From QHXW01 sp035297145 (GTDB taxonomy: Bacteria; Acidobacteriota; Terriglobia; Bryobacterales; Bryobacteraceae): DNA of 28,318 nucleotides. A program made the translations under genes and the position numbers. The notes beneath the pieces were generated by a model. The model saw only the letters and a program-made list of their open reading frames with translations, was not told where the DNA came from and ran no database searches. The stretch is taken from positions 1 to 28,318 of the forward strand of contig DATGZN010000111.1 in assembly GCA_035297145.1 (NCBI GenBank). The letters are read 5' to 3'. Below, in pieces: positions 20,769 to 28,318 of this stretch; within the stretch, counting starts at the first letter, position 1, and the number at the start of each line of letters is the position of its first letter.

Positions 20769-20846
20769 ACCGCTTGCTACGCGCGCGGCTCAGCAAAGCT
20801 CCTGCGCGCTTGCAGCCTTTTCAGAGCCGCGACCACAGGGAGCGGT
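20769..20846. repeat. Imperfect 23-nt inverted repeat between convergent genes
   Basis: Arms at 20769-20791 and 20824-20846 match at 17 of 23 positions when one is reversed, with perfect ends (ACCGCT and CGCGGCTC). The 32-nt centre has its own GC-rich inverted parts. It lies between the VOC gene (+) and the glycosidase gene (-). It could be a REP-like element or a shared terminator. The rest of the gap (20727-20893) shows only a small AAACG/CGTTT hairpin (20740-20754) and no gene. Confidence 0.55.
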
Positions 20847-20893
20847 CGTCCAACGATGAAGAAGATAATCCTGGTTCTGCACGCCTCACTACA

Positions 20894-22705
20894 CTAGTAA
20901 CTCAGCCCATGCCCCAGCGGGAAGAGCGTTTTGTATCCTGGATCGTTCCGCGCGAACGTGGTCGATTCCCGGCTGGGCCAGGTGAAGGAGAGTTTGCCCG
21001 ATGGCTTGTGGTCTCCGAACAGCACGTCGGCCACCCCATCGCCTTCGCTTCCCGGGCACCACGCAGCGATCACGGCGTCGGCCTTCTGTAGCACGCTCTC
21101 AATAATGAGCGGCCGTCCCGATATCAGTACGACCACCACCGGGATGCCAACGCGCTTCATGTTCTCGACCACGCCGACATCGTCGGAGCCGAGGTCAAGG
21201 TTCGTGCGGTCGCCCTGCATTTCCGCATATGGCGTCTCACCGATGACAGCAACCCCCACTGTGGCCCCCGCGGCGCCCGCGCCATCGTGCGAGTGCGTGA
21301 CCTGCGTGCCTGAGCCAACGGCCTTGCGAATTGCCGCCAGGATGGTCGTCCCGTGTGTGATGGGCCCGCTTTTGCCTTGCCAAAAGATGGTCCAACCACC
21401 GCATTGATTGCCAATATCGTCGGCGCATTTTCCGGCGACGTGAATCCGCGCGGCAGTTTTGGCCAGAGGCAGAACGCGCTTCTCATTCTTGAGCAGGACC
21501 AGCGACTTCCGCACACACTCGCGCGCCACGGCGCGGTGTGCCGCCGATCCAAAGGTATTGTGCAAACTGCGGTCGGCTAACTGTTTCCGATTCGGGTCCA
21601 TGAGCCCCATGGCGAACTTCACGCGCAGAATGCGTGTGACCGCGTCGTTGATGCGCGACATGGGGACCTCGCCCGACTGCGCCAACTCGCGGAGGGTGTT
21701 GTAGAACTCGTGAAACTTTTCCGGCACCATCACCATATCCATGCCGGCGTTGATGGATTGCTTGATCTGCTCCTTACGGTTTCCGGGTAACTCGTCGAGC
21801 GCGTTGTAGTCGGAAATCACAAAACCTTCGAAGCCCAGCTCTTTTTTTAGGATGTCCGTCAGCAGCTTGCGATGGCCCGAGCATCTGACGCCATTCCAAC
21901 TGCTGTACGAGGGCATGATGGTCGCAGCACCCGCCTGAATGGCCGTGATGTAGCCGGGCAAATGGATCTTGCGCAGCGTGGCCTCATCCACGCGCGTGTC
22001 ACCCTGATCGACACGCCCCCCAATTCCGGTGCCGAACGTCGTCCCGCCATCGCCTACGAAGTGCTTCACGCAAGCTGCCACCGAAAGCGAATGGTCGAGC
22101 GCACTACCCTGCAAACCGCGAACGGCGGCCGCTCCCAGGGGCTGCACCACGTCCGGTGACTCGCTATAGCCCTCATAAGTGCGGCCCCAGCGAATGTCCT
22201 GCGGGACTGTGACGCATGGCGCAAAAGCCCACTGTATTCCCGTTGCCCGAACCTCTTCCGCCGTGATGCGCGCCGCGCGCTCCACCAGATCCGGATCGCG
22301 AGTGCAGCCGAGCGCGATATTGTGCGGGAAGATCACTGCGCCGATGACGTTGTTGTGGCCGTGCACCGCGTCGATCCCGTAAATTAGCGGGATGCGCGGC
22401 TTGGCCGAAAGCGCGTGCGATTGAATGCCATCGTACAAGTCCGTCCACGACTTCAAATCATTGCCCGATGCGGGATCCGAATCGCCACCGCTCAATACCG
22501 ACCCGACATGCAGCTGACCGACATCATCCAAATTCTTGAGGTACTGCGAATCCGGCTGCGTCATCTGCCCGACTTTTTCGTCGAGCGTGAGGGTGGGGAG
22601 CAAACGGTCGACCTGGGGGTCTTGTTGCGACAGGCGTCGCGTAGCGGCAGCTTTGGCCAGAAGGGCCACGGAACCAGCTAAAAGCTGGCGGCGAGTGAGG
22701 TTCAT
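20894..22705 (-). CDS. Secreted glycoside hydrolase family 3 beta-glucosidase / exo-glucan glucohydrolase
   Basis: A protein of 603 residues with a twin-arginine-like signal (TRRQLLAG). The N-terminal barrel has YGIDAVHGHNNV, the substrate-site KHFVGDGGT and GFVISDYNALDEL, where D299 is the expected nucleophile. The C-terminal alpha/beta sandwich has KSLVLLKNEKRVLPL and GETPYAEMQGD, where E490 matches the acid/base Glu of barley ExoI-type enzymes. The ending FPLGHGLSY is normal. The enzyme removes glucose from beta-glucans or cello-oligosaccharides outside the cytoplasm. The length matches the two-domain ExoI class, without a fibronectin-like domain. Confidence 0.95.
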   Translation of the reverse strand: MNLTRRQLLAGSVALLAKAAATRRLSQQDPQVDRLLPTLTLDEKVGQMTQPDSQYLKNLDDVGQLHVGSVLSGGDSDPASGNDLKSWTDLYDGIQSHALSAKPRIPLIYGIDAVHGHNNVIGAVIFPHNIALGCTRDPDLVERAARITAEEVRATGIQWAFAPCVTVPQDIRWGRTYEGYSESPDVVQPLGAAAVRGLQGSALDHSLSVAACVKHFVGDGGTTFGTGIGGRVDQGDTRVDEATLRKIHLPGYITAIQAGAATIMPSYSSWNGVRCSGHRKLLTDILKKELGFEGFVISDYNALDELPGNRKEQIKQSINAGMDMVMVPEKFHEFYNTLRELAQSGEVPMSRINDAVTRILRVKFAMGLMDPNRKQLADRSLHNTFGSAAHRAVARECVRKSLVLLKNEKRVLPLAKTAARIHVAGKCADDIGNQCGGWTIFWQGKSGPITHGTTILAAIRKAVGSGTQVTHSHDGAGAAGATVGVAVIGETPYAEMQGDRTNLDLGSDDVGVVENMKRVGIPVVVVLISGRPLIIESVLQKADAVIAAWCPGSEGDGVADVLFGDHKPSGKLSFTWPSRESTTFARNDPGYKTLFPLGHGLSY

Positions 22706-22766
22706 AGAAGATCTAGTTTATCGTAATCAGTTGAATCCAATGGAGATTTAATTATGGCGGCAGTAC

Positions 22767-22795
22767 TTGACACTATAGCGCTCATATTTTATGAT
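22767..22795 (+). promoter_or_regulatory. Near-consensus sigma70-type promoter of hsp20
   Basis: A -35 box TTGACA (22767-22772) and a -10 box TATGAT (22790-22795) are separated by exactly 17 nt. The surrounding region (22706-22846) is AT-rich compared with the rest of the window. Transcription would start near 22802, leaving a leader of about 45 nt. No CIRCE inverted repeat or sigma32-type boxes were recognised. Confidence 0.75.
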
Positions 22796-22846
22796 CTAGT
22801 TGTATTGAGATTTTTGGCTATGCCAATTGTAAGGAGAGAAAAACCA

Positions 22847-23266
22847 ATGTCGTTACAGCATGACCCCCTCGCCAGCCTTCGTTTTTTCGAGGATGCGGTT
22901 ACCCGGCTGATGAGCGAGCCTCGCACTGGCCGGCCCTGGTCGCCTCCTGTAGACATCCTGGAAACCGAAAATGATCTGGTTTTGAAAGCCGATGTGCCGG
23001 ATCTCAAGCTCGAAGATATCGATGTGCGCGTCGAGAATCAGACCTTGTCGATCAAGGGCGAGCGTCGCTTCGAAAAGGACGAGAACGGGAAGGGCTATCA
23101 CCGGATCGAGCGCAGCTTTGGGAGTTTTGTGCGAAGCTTTGCCGTGCCCAGTTCGGTGGACACGGAACACGTTTCAGCGGACTATAAAAATGGCGTCCTG
23201 ACCGTCAATCTGCCCAAGAAAGAGGCGGCCAAGCCGAGACAGGTGAAGGTTGAAGTCAAACAGTAA
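22847..23266 (+). CDS. Small heat shock protein, Hsp20 family
   Basis: A protein of 139 residues from the ATG at 22847, which follows AAGGAGAG (22831-22838). The frame is open back to an ATG at 22754, but that region contains the promoter. The alpha-crystallin domain runs from about residue 36 (PPVDILETENDLVLKADVPD) through SIKGERR to the NGVLTVNLPKKE end. A short C-terminal tail has V-K-V in place of the I-x-I motif. The protein holds unfolding proteins for refolding by ClpB and DnaK. clpB lies 84 nt downstream. Confidence 0.96.
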   Translation: MSLQHDPLASLRFFEDAVTRLMSEPRTGRPWSPPVDILETENDLVLKADVPDLKLEDIDVRVENQTLSIKGERRFEKDENGKGYHRIERSFGSFVRSFAVPSSVDTEHVSADYKNGVLTVNLPKKEAAKPRQVKVEVKQ

Positions 23267-23296
23267 CCTCAGGCATCTAACAGGCGAACGAGTGAC

Positions 23297-23325
23297 ACCG
23301 GGGCGGCCATCGAAAGCGCCCCGGT
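23297..23325 (+). terminator. Hairpin between hsp20 and clpB
   Basis: ACCGGGGCG (23297-23305) pairs perfectly with CGCCCCGGT (23317-23325) around an 11-nt loop, then TTGCATTT follows. It may be a partial terminator or a stem that lowers clpB expression relative to hsp20. No second promoter was found before clpB, so read-through is likely. Confidence 0.6.
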
Positions 23326-23350
23326 TTGCATTTAGAAAGCAGGGACCCAA

Positions 23351-25993
23351 TTGTTTCGATTTGAAAAGTTGACGCAGAAAGCTCAGGAAGCGGTTCAGCA
23401 GGCCCAGTCCATTTCCGAGAAGCACCAGCACCAGGCGCTCACCCCGCTGCACCTGTTGATTGCCCTGGCCAGCGAGCAAGAGGGTATTGTCCGGCCGGTG
23501 CTGGAAAAGTGCGATGTGCATCCGGATGCGGTGGTGCTTGAGGCCCAGCGTATGGTGGAGGCACTGCCGAAGGTTTCGGGCGCCGGAGCCGGCATGTATA
23601 TCGCGCCTGCCCTGAATCAAGTGTTCGAGCGGGCGTTTGAGGAAGCCGAGAAATTCAAGGATGAATTTGTCTCGACCGAGCATCTGCTGTTGGCCATCGC
23701 ACAACAGAAGCACGAGCCTGCAGGCCAGCTTCTCAACCGCGCTGGAGCCAGCTACGACGCCATATTGAAGGCGCTGGTGTCAGTGCGTGGAACGCAGCGG
23801 ATCACCGATCAGAATCCGGAATCGAAATACCAGGCGCTCGAGCGCTACGCCGTGGATCTGACGGATCAGGCGCGCAAGAACAAGCTCGATCCAGTCATTG
23901 GACGCAACGATGAAATCCGGCGTGTGATGCAGGTGCTGAGCCGGCGCACGAAGAATAATCCCGTGCTGATCGGTGAACCGGGTGTAGGCAAGACCGCCAT
24001 CGTCGAGGGTCTGGCGCAGCGCATTGTGAAGGGGGATGTGCCCGATCAGTTGCGCAACAAGCGGCTGGTGTCGCTGAACCTCGGCTCCATGGTGGCGGGC
24101 ACCAAGTTTCGTGGCGAGTTTGAAGACCGTCTCAAGGCCGTTCTGAAGGAAATCACGGACTCGAACGGCGAGATTATCTGCTTCATTGACGAGCTGCATA
24201 CGCTGGTGGGCGCCGGATCGGCCGAAGGAGCCATCGACGCCGCCAACATGCTGAAGCCCGCGCTGGCACGCGGCGAGCTGCGCTGCATCGGCGCGACCAC
24301 CCTGAACGAGTATCGAAAGTACGTGGAGAAGGACGCGGCGCTGGCCCGGCGCTTTCAAACCGTCATGGTGGGCGAGCCGACCATCGACGACACTATCGCG
24401 ATTCTGCGCGGTCTCAAGGAAAAGATCGAGATCCATCACGGCGTGCGCATCAAGGACTCGGCGATTGTGGCCGCAGCCGTACTTTCGAACCGCTATATCA
24501 CCGACCGGTTCCTCCCCGACAAAGCCATCGACCTGATCGATGAAGCCGGCGCGGCGCTGCGCATCGAGATCGGCTCGTTGCCGATCCAGTTGGATCAGGT
24601 GGACCGCCGCATCACGCAACTCGAAATTGAACGCCAGGCATTGAACCGCGAGAGCGACCATGCTTCGCGCGAGCGGCTGCGAGTTGTCGAGAACGAACTG
24701 GAGCGAATCCGCGCGGAATCCGCAACGCTGCGCGAGCGGTGGAACCGCGAAAAAGCCGCCATCAGCCGCGTGCGCGAGCTCAAGGAAGCGCAAGATAAGG
24801 CTCGCCAGGAAGAGGAGAAGGCGACGCGCACAGGTGACTGGGAAAAAGCGGCGCAACTGAAATACAGCGGCTTGGCACAGATCGAAAAAGATCTGGCAGC
24901 CGCGACCAAAGAGCTGGAAGCCATCAAAGCCGCCAGCCCTCTGCTCAAGGAGGAAATTGATGAAGAGGATATCGCGCGTATTGTAGCGAAGTGGACCGGC
25001 ATCCCTGTGGCGCGTATGCTCGAGGGCGAAATTCAGAAGCTGGTGCACATGGAAGACCGGCTGCGCGAGCGAGTGGTTGGGCAGGATGAGGCCGTCAGGC
25101 TGGTTTCGAACGCCATCCGGCGCAATCGCGCGGGGTTGGCCGATCCCAACCGGCCTATCGGCAGTTTCATTTTCCTCGGTCCGACGGGGGTTGGAAAAAC
25201 TGAGCTGGCGCGGGCGCTGGCGGCGTTCATGTTCGACGATGAGAAAGCTCTGATTCGCATCGACATGTCGGAGTACATGGAGAAGCATGCCGTATCGAGG
25301 ATGATCGGCGCGCCGCCGGGATATGTCGGCTACGAAGAGGGCGGGCAGTTGAGCGAGTATGTGCGGCGGAAACCGTATTCGGTGGTACTGTTCGACGAGA
25401 TTGAGAAAGCGCATCCCGACGTCTTCAACTCGCTGCTGCAGATTCTGGATGACGGCCGGCTCACCGACGGCCAGGGGCGGACGGTGAACTTCCGCAACAC
25501 CGTGATCATCATGACGTCCAATGTGGGGTCGGGCGAGATCCGGGATGGCGCGACGATCGGATTCTCGATCAACGCGCGGCATACCAACAGTGAATCGACG
25601 CGCACGGCGCTGCTGGATGCGCTACGCAAGACGTTCCGGCCGGAGTTTTTGAATCGCGTGGACGACATCATCGTGTTCAATCCGCTGAACAAGGAACACC
25701 TGGCGCTCATCATCGACATCCAGATCCAGCGGGTGGCGGCGCTTCTCGAGGGCAAGGGCATGCACCTCGAGGTGACCGAGAGCGCCAAAGACGTGCTCAT
25801 GGCGGAAGGTTACGATCCGGCCTACGGCGCGCGGCCAATGCGGCGGGCGATCCAACGGCTGATTCAGGACCCGCTATCGCTGCGGCTGCTGAGCGGCGAT
25901 TTCAGCCAGGGCGACACTGTGGTGGTGGATGGCGACGCCGGAAAGCACGAGCTCAAATTCACGCGGCGCGTGGCCGAGTTGGTGACACAATAG
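23351..25993 (+). CDS. clpB: ATP-dependent disaggregase ClpB
   Basis: A protein of 880 residues from a TTG with AGGGA 5 nt upstream. The N-domain (about residues 1-145) has the two Clp-N repeats. D1 has the Walker A GEPGVGKT at 208-215 and the Walker B IICFIDE at 275-281; a long coiled-coil M-domain (about 405-530) distinguishes ClpB from ClpA and ClpC. D2 has the Walker A GPTGVGKT and the Walker B VVLFDEIEKAHPDVF. The D1 pore loop reads GTKFRGE, with Phe where Tyr is usual. ClpB threads aggregated proteins through its ring together with DnaK; hsp20 upstream fits this. htpX follows after 9 nt. Confidence 0.98.
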   Translation: MFRFEKLTQKAQEAVQQAQSISEKHQHQALTPLHLLIALASEQEGIVRPVLEKCDVHPDAVVLEAQRMVEALPKVSGAGAGMYIAPALNQVFERAFEEAEKFKDEFVSTEHLLLAIAQQKHEPAGQLLNRAGASYDAILKALVSVRGTQRITDQNPESKYQALERYAVDLTDQARKNKLDPVIGRNDEIRRVMQVLSRRTKNNPVLIGEPGVGKTAIVEGLAQRIVKGDVPDQLRNKRLVSLNLGSMVAGTKFRGEFEDRLKAVLKEITDSNGEIICFIDELHTLVGAGSAEGAIDAANMLKPALARGELRCIGATTLNEYRKYVEKDAALARRFQTVMVGEPTIDDTIAILRGLKEKIEIHHGVRIKDSAIVAAAVLSNRYITDRFLPDKAIDLIDEAGAALRIEIGSLPIQLDQVDRRITQLEIERQALNRESDHASRERLRVVENELERIRAESATLRERWNREKAAISRVRELKEAQDKARQEEEKATRTGDWEKAAQLKYSGLAQIEKDLAAATKELEAIKAASPLLKEEIDEEDIARIVAKWTGIPVARMLEGEIQKLVHMEDRLRERVVGQDEAVRLVSNAIRRNRAGLADPNRPIGSFIFLGPTGVGKTELARALAAFMFDDEKALIRIDMSEYMEKHAVSRMIGAPPGYVGYEEGGQLSEYVRRKPYSVVLFDEIEKAHPDVFNSLLQILDDGRLTDGQGRTVNFRNTVIIMTSNVGSGEIRDGATIGFSINARHTNSESTRTALLDALRKTFRPEFLNRVDDIIVFNPLNKEHLALIIDIQIQRVAALLEGKGMHLEVTESAKDVLMAEGYDPAYGARPMRRAIQRLIQDPLSLRLLSGDFSQGDTVVVDGDAGKHELKFTRRVAELVTQ

Positions 25994-26002
25994 AGTCAGA
26001 TC

Positions 26003-26863
26003 ATGCACAGTGGAAACACAATGAAGACCGTCCTGCTGCTGGGGCTGCTTAGTGGGCTGCTGGTAGTGGGCGGGAGGGCGATGGGCGGGCGCAACGGACT
26101 CTACATTGGGCTCGCCATCGCCGTCGTCATGAATTTCGCCGGGTATTTCTTCTCCGACAAGATCGCTCTGGCCAGCTATTCGGCGCAGCCGGTGACCGAG
26201 ACGGAGAATCCGGAGGTTTACCGGCGGGTTGCGCCGATCGTCGGCGGTCTCGCGCAGCGCATGGGCCTGCCCATGCCGAAGCTGTGGCTGATTTCTGAGG
26301 CTTCGCCCAATGCCTTCGCCACCGGCCGCAACCCGGCTCACGCCTCTGTTGCGTTCACTGCCGGCATCTTACAGGTGATGGACGATCGCGAGCTGGAAGG
26401 TGTGGTGGCGCACGAACTGGGCCACGTTCTGCATCGCGACATTCTCATCAGCTCGGTGGCGGCGACGATTGCCGCGGCGATTACCGCGCTGGCTTCCATG
26501 GCGCGGTGGGCCATGATTTTCGGGGGCATGCGGCGCGACGACGACGATGACGGCGGTGGCTGGGCCGGCATTCTCATGATTTTTCTGGCTCCGCTCGCGG
26601 CGGGGCTCATCCAGATGGCCATTTCGCGCTCACGCGAATTCGATGCGGATACGGCGTCGGCGAAGTATACCGGCACCCCTTACAATTTGATATCAGCGTT
26701 ACAAAAGCTCGAAACCTACTCGAAGCGGATTCCCATGGAAGCCTCACCTGCTACGCAGCACCTGTTCATCATCAAGCCGTTCACGGGACAGGCGTTGATG
26801 CGGCTGTTCTCCACACACCCGTCGACTGAAGATCGAATCGCACGTCTACAGGCGATGCGTTGA
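26003..26863 (+). CDS. htpX: Membrane zinc metalloprotease HtpX
   Basis: A protein of 286 residues from the ATG at 26003; the ATG at 26021 is an alternative, but the preceding NT residues match the family start. An N-terminal membrane segment (KTVLLLGLLSGLLVV) and a second (GLYIGLAIAVVMNFAGYFF) precede the catalytic part. The zinc site is H137-E138-H141 (HELGH) with E212 in SREFDAD. Two further membrane segments flank an Asp-rich loop. HtpX degrades damaged membrane proteins in the stress response. Its stop overlaps the start of the next gene (TTGA). Confidence 0.96.
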   Translation: MHSGNTMKTVLLLGLLSGLLVVGGRAMGGRNGLYIGLAIAVVMNFAGYFFSDKIALASYSAQPVTETENPEVYRRVAPIVGGLAQRMGLPMPKLWLISEASPNAFATGRNPAHASVAFTAGILQVMDDRELEGVVAHELGHVLHRDILISSVAATIAAAITALASMARWAMIFGGMRRDDDDDGGGWAGILMIFLAPLAAGLIQMAISRSREFDADTASAKYTGTPYNLISALQKLETYSKRIPMEASPATQHLFIIKPFTGQALMRLFSTHPSTEDRIARLQAMR

Positions 26864-28020
26864 CGGAAGTCAAAGTCAATCGCAAAGCCGCCAACCGGGT
26901 AGCCTCTGGGCATCCCTGGATCTTCTCCAGCGATGTAGCGGAGCGCGATCATGCGGCGCCCGGATCAGTGGTCAAGGTGATCGATCCGCAGCGGCGCGTG
27001 CTCGGCGTAGCGCATTACAGCTCGACATCTCAAATTTGTCTGCGGTTGCTGTCACGGGAAGTTCAGGAAATCGGCCCGGAGTTTTTTGCCCGGCGCATCG
27101 CGGAAGCCAACGAGTATCGCCGCAACCTCGTGCGCGATAGCGATGCTTACCGCGTGGTGCATGGCGAAGGTGACCGCCTCCCTGCCCTGATCGTGGACCG
27201 TTACGGCGACTATCTCGTCATACAGACACTCGATCAAGGCATGGACGCGGCAAAGGATTGGATCGTCGCCGCGCTGGTGGATTTGTTTTCGCCGCGCGGC
27301 ATCGTAGCCCGCAATGATGTGGCCGTGCGCCAGCACGAGCAGTTGCCGCTCGAAACCGGCATCGTGTTCGGCGAGGCGCCGCGTGAGTTGACTGTGCACA
27401 TGAACGGCCTCGCCTTTCGCGCCGATCTGCTCGAAGGCCAGAAGACAGGGATCTTTCTCGATCAACGCGAGAACTACGTGGCCGCGGCGCGCTACGCAAA
27501 AGGCAAAGCCCTCGACTGTTTCACGTCGACAGGCGGCTTCGCCCTGCACATCGCCGCGAAATGTGAGTCGGTGGAGGCTGTCGATTCGAGCGCGGCGGCG
27601 CTGGCTACGGCGGAGGCCAACCGCCAGGCGAATGGCATCGCGAACGTGGAATTCCGTGAAGCCGACATGTTCGAAGTGCTCGCCAGTTACGCGTCAGCGC
27701 GACGCGAGTTTTCGACGGTGATACTCGACCCACCGGCGTTTGCCAAGTCACGCCGGAATCTCGAAGCTGCCACCCGCGGTTATAAGGAGATCAACTTGCG
27801 CGCGTTGCGCCTGCTAGGTCCAGGCGGAATTCTGGTGACCTGTTCCTGCTCGCATCACTTGAGCGAAGCGATGCTATTGGAAATTGTGGCCCAAGCCGCT
27901 CTCGATGCCGGCCGCGAGCTGCGCGTGCTGGAACGCCGCACGCAAGCGCAGGACCACCCAATTCTGCTGACGGTGCCGGAAACTTGTTATTTGAAGTGTC
28001 TGGTGCTGCAAGTGGTGTGA
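26860..28020 (+). CDS. rlmI: RlmI-like 23S rRNA cytosine-C5 methyltransferase
   Basis: A protein of 386 residues from a TTG overlapping the htpX stop by 4 nt. An N-terminal PUA domain (about residues 1-75, with ASGHPWIFSSDV) precedes a middle RNA-binding part with GEGDRLPALIVDRYGDYLV. The SAM-binding domain has motif I LDCFTSTGGFALH (218-230), DPPAFAKS (290-297), and VTCSCSHHL with the catalytic-type Cys. It matches the RlmI/YccW family that methylates 23S rRNA from S-adenosylmethionine. The exact target base is not proven. Cotranslation with htpX may place it in the stress group. Confidence 0.92.
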   Translation: MTEVKVNRKAANRVASGHPWIFSSDVAERDHAAPGSVVKVIDPQRRVLGVAHYSSTSQICLRLLSREVQEIGPEFFARRIAEANEYRRNLVRDSDAYRVVHGEGDRLPALIVDRYGDYLVIQTLDQGMDAAKDWIVAALVDLFSPRGIVARNDVAVRQHEQLPLETGIVFGEAPRELTVHMNGLAFRADLLEGQKTGIFLDQRENYVAAARYAKGKALDCFTSTGGFALHIAAKCESVEAVDSSAAALATAEANRQANGIANVEFREADMFEVLASYASARREFSTVILDPPAFAKSRRNLEAATRGYKEINLRALRLLGPGGILVTCSCSHHLSEAMLLEIVAQAALDAGRELRVLERRTQAQDHPILLTVPETCYLKCLVLQVV

Positions 28021-28049
28021 GGAAGGTCAAGACCCTTAGGAAAACGTGA

Positions 28050-28256
28050 TCGGCAGCGCACAACGCGGCAATTTCGACGCACACCATCTGAGCCTTTCTT
28101 GGTTGTCGCCACGCTGCCCTCCGCCAGTACTTCGCCCTGCTCGTCCAATATGCAGTAGCGACTACTTCGATCTCCCCGATCGATGCCCACCGTCAGCTTC
28201 CGGTTGGCTCTCTTCCTGGTCACTGCAGACTCTGTTGTGGTGATATGCTTCCTCAT
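28050..28256 (-). pseudogene. IS110-type transposase remnant (N-terminal part)
   Basis: The ATG at 28256 follows AAAGGAGA on the - strand. It opens an IS110-like N-terminus with a RuvC-like first strand, KLTVGIDRGDRSSRYCILDEQGEVLAEG, then VATTKKG ending near 28092. Beyond that the family sequence is lost; a weak match continues in another frame to about 28050, consistent with frameshift and deletion. The catalytic DEDD residues after the first Asp, and the Tn-like C-terminal domain, are missing. The element cannot move by itself. Its end relative to rlmI is only about 30 nt. Confidence 0.7.
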
Positions 28257-28318
28257 GGCCGGTCTCCTTTCGATTGCACCTTGAGTGCGTTTCTCATTGG
28301 GAGCGTATCGCATCCCGC

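Noticed and set aside
22754..22846. Upstream ATG extending Hsp20 by 31 residues
   Set aside because: The stretch holds the consensus promoter and lies largely before the expected transcript start; the strong SD is in front of 22847.
23780..25582. Long 600-codon open frame antisense to clpB
   Set aside because: It is a GC-driven shadow of clpB: no family motif, composition rich in Arg/His/Gln, no SD, and complete overlap with a certain gene. The same holds for antisense frames at 515-1504, 2611-3588 and 14823-16007.

Overview
The window is bacterial, GC-rich and chromosomal. It opens inside the end of tuf and runs through an unbroken S10-spc-alpha ribosomal protein cluster (about 1-16.3 kb, all + strand). 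A mixed accessory half follows (about 16.5-28.3 kb). The best taxonomic guess is Acidobacteriota, near Bryobacterales/Solibacter. The main reasons are a von Willebrand A protein of the VWFA-related Acidobacterial type, many Tat-type secreted proteins, the GC content and the gene order. This is inference from content, not a phylogeny.

Ribosomal half. The order is tuf(end)-rpsJ-rplC-rplD-rplW-rplB-rpsS-rplV-rpsC-rplP-rpmC-rpsQ-rplN-rplX-rplE-rpsN(zinc type)-rpsH-rplF-rplR-rpsE-rpmD-rplO-secY-adk-map-infA-rpmJ-rpsM-rpsK-rpsD-rpoA-rplQ. It supplies ribosomal proteins, the Sec translocon channel, adenylate kinase, methionine aminopeptidase, initiation factor 1 and the RNA polymerase alpha subunit. 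Most genes overlap or sit within 25 nt of each other. Three ribosomal proteins are unusually long: uS3 has a charged and Pro-rich tail of about 100 residues, uL18 has an internal Ala/Pro/Lys insert of about 40 residues, and uL17 has an acidic tail. An intrinsic-terminator-like hairpin with a T run lies about 90 nt past rplQ.

The most striking feature of this half is a set of ten short repeat-built elements. Seven have two arms. The 5' arm is a tandem array of 7-nt words with GG at the same place in every word (GGN5). The 3' arm is a complementary array with CC every 7 nt, so the transcript can fold into a long hairpin. Three unrelated word families (AGGTGTC-like, GGATTTA-like, GGCAAAA-like) share this GGN5 plan. 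A fourth family uses 8-9-nt CTCGGCG-type words. Every gap over 25 nt between genes of the cluster is filled by one of these elements. At infA the array supplies the Shine-Dalgarno sequence, the start codon and the first codons. At adk and rpmJ the 3' arm runs almost to the start codon and no ordinary ribosome binding site is left. I cannot name a described family with this architecture.

Accessory half. In order it holds a short gene fragment, an orphan HicB-like protein (-), a HAD phosphatase (+), a secreted glycine-zipper/Tyr-rich protein (+), a Tat-exported VWA-domain protein (-), a VOC-fold protein (+) and a Tat-exported family 3 glucan glucohydrolase (-). Next comes a proteostasis group (+): hsp20 with a near-perfect sigma70-type promoter, clpB, htpX and an RlmI-like rRNA methyltransferase gene. 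The window ends in a decayed IS110-type transposase remnant (-). The GGN5 elements are absent from 17.2 kb onward.
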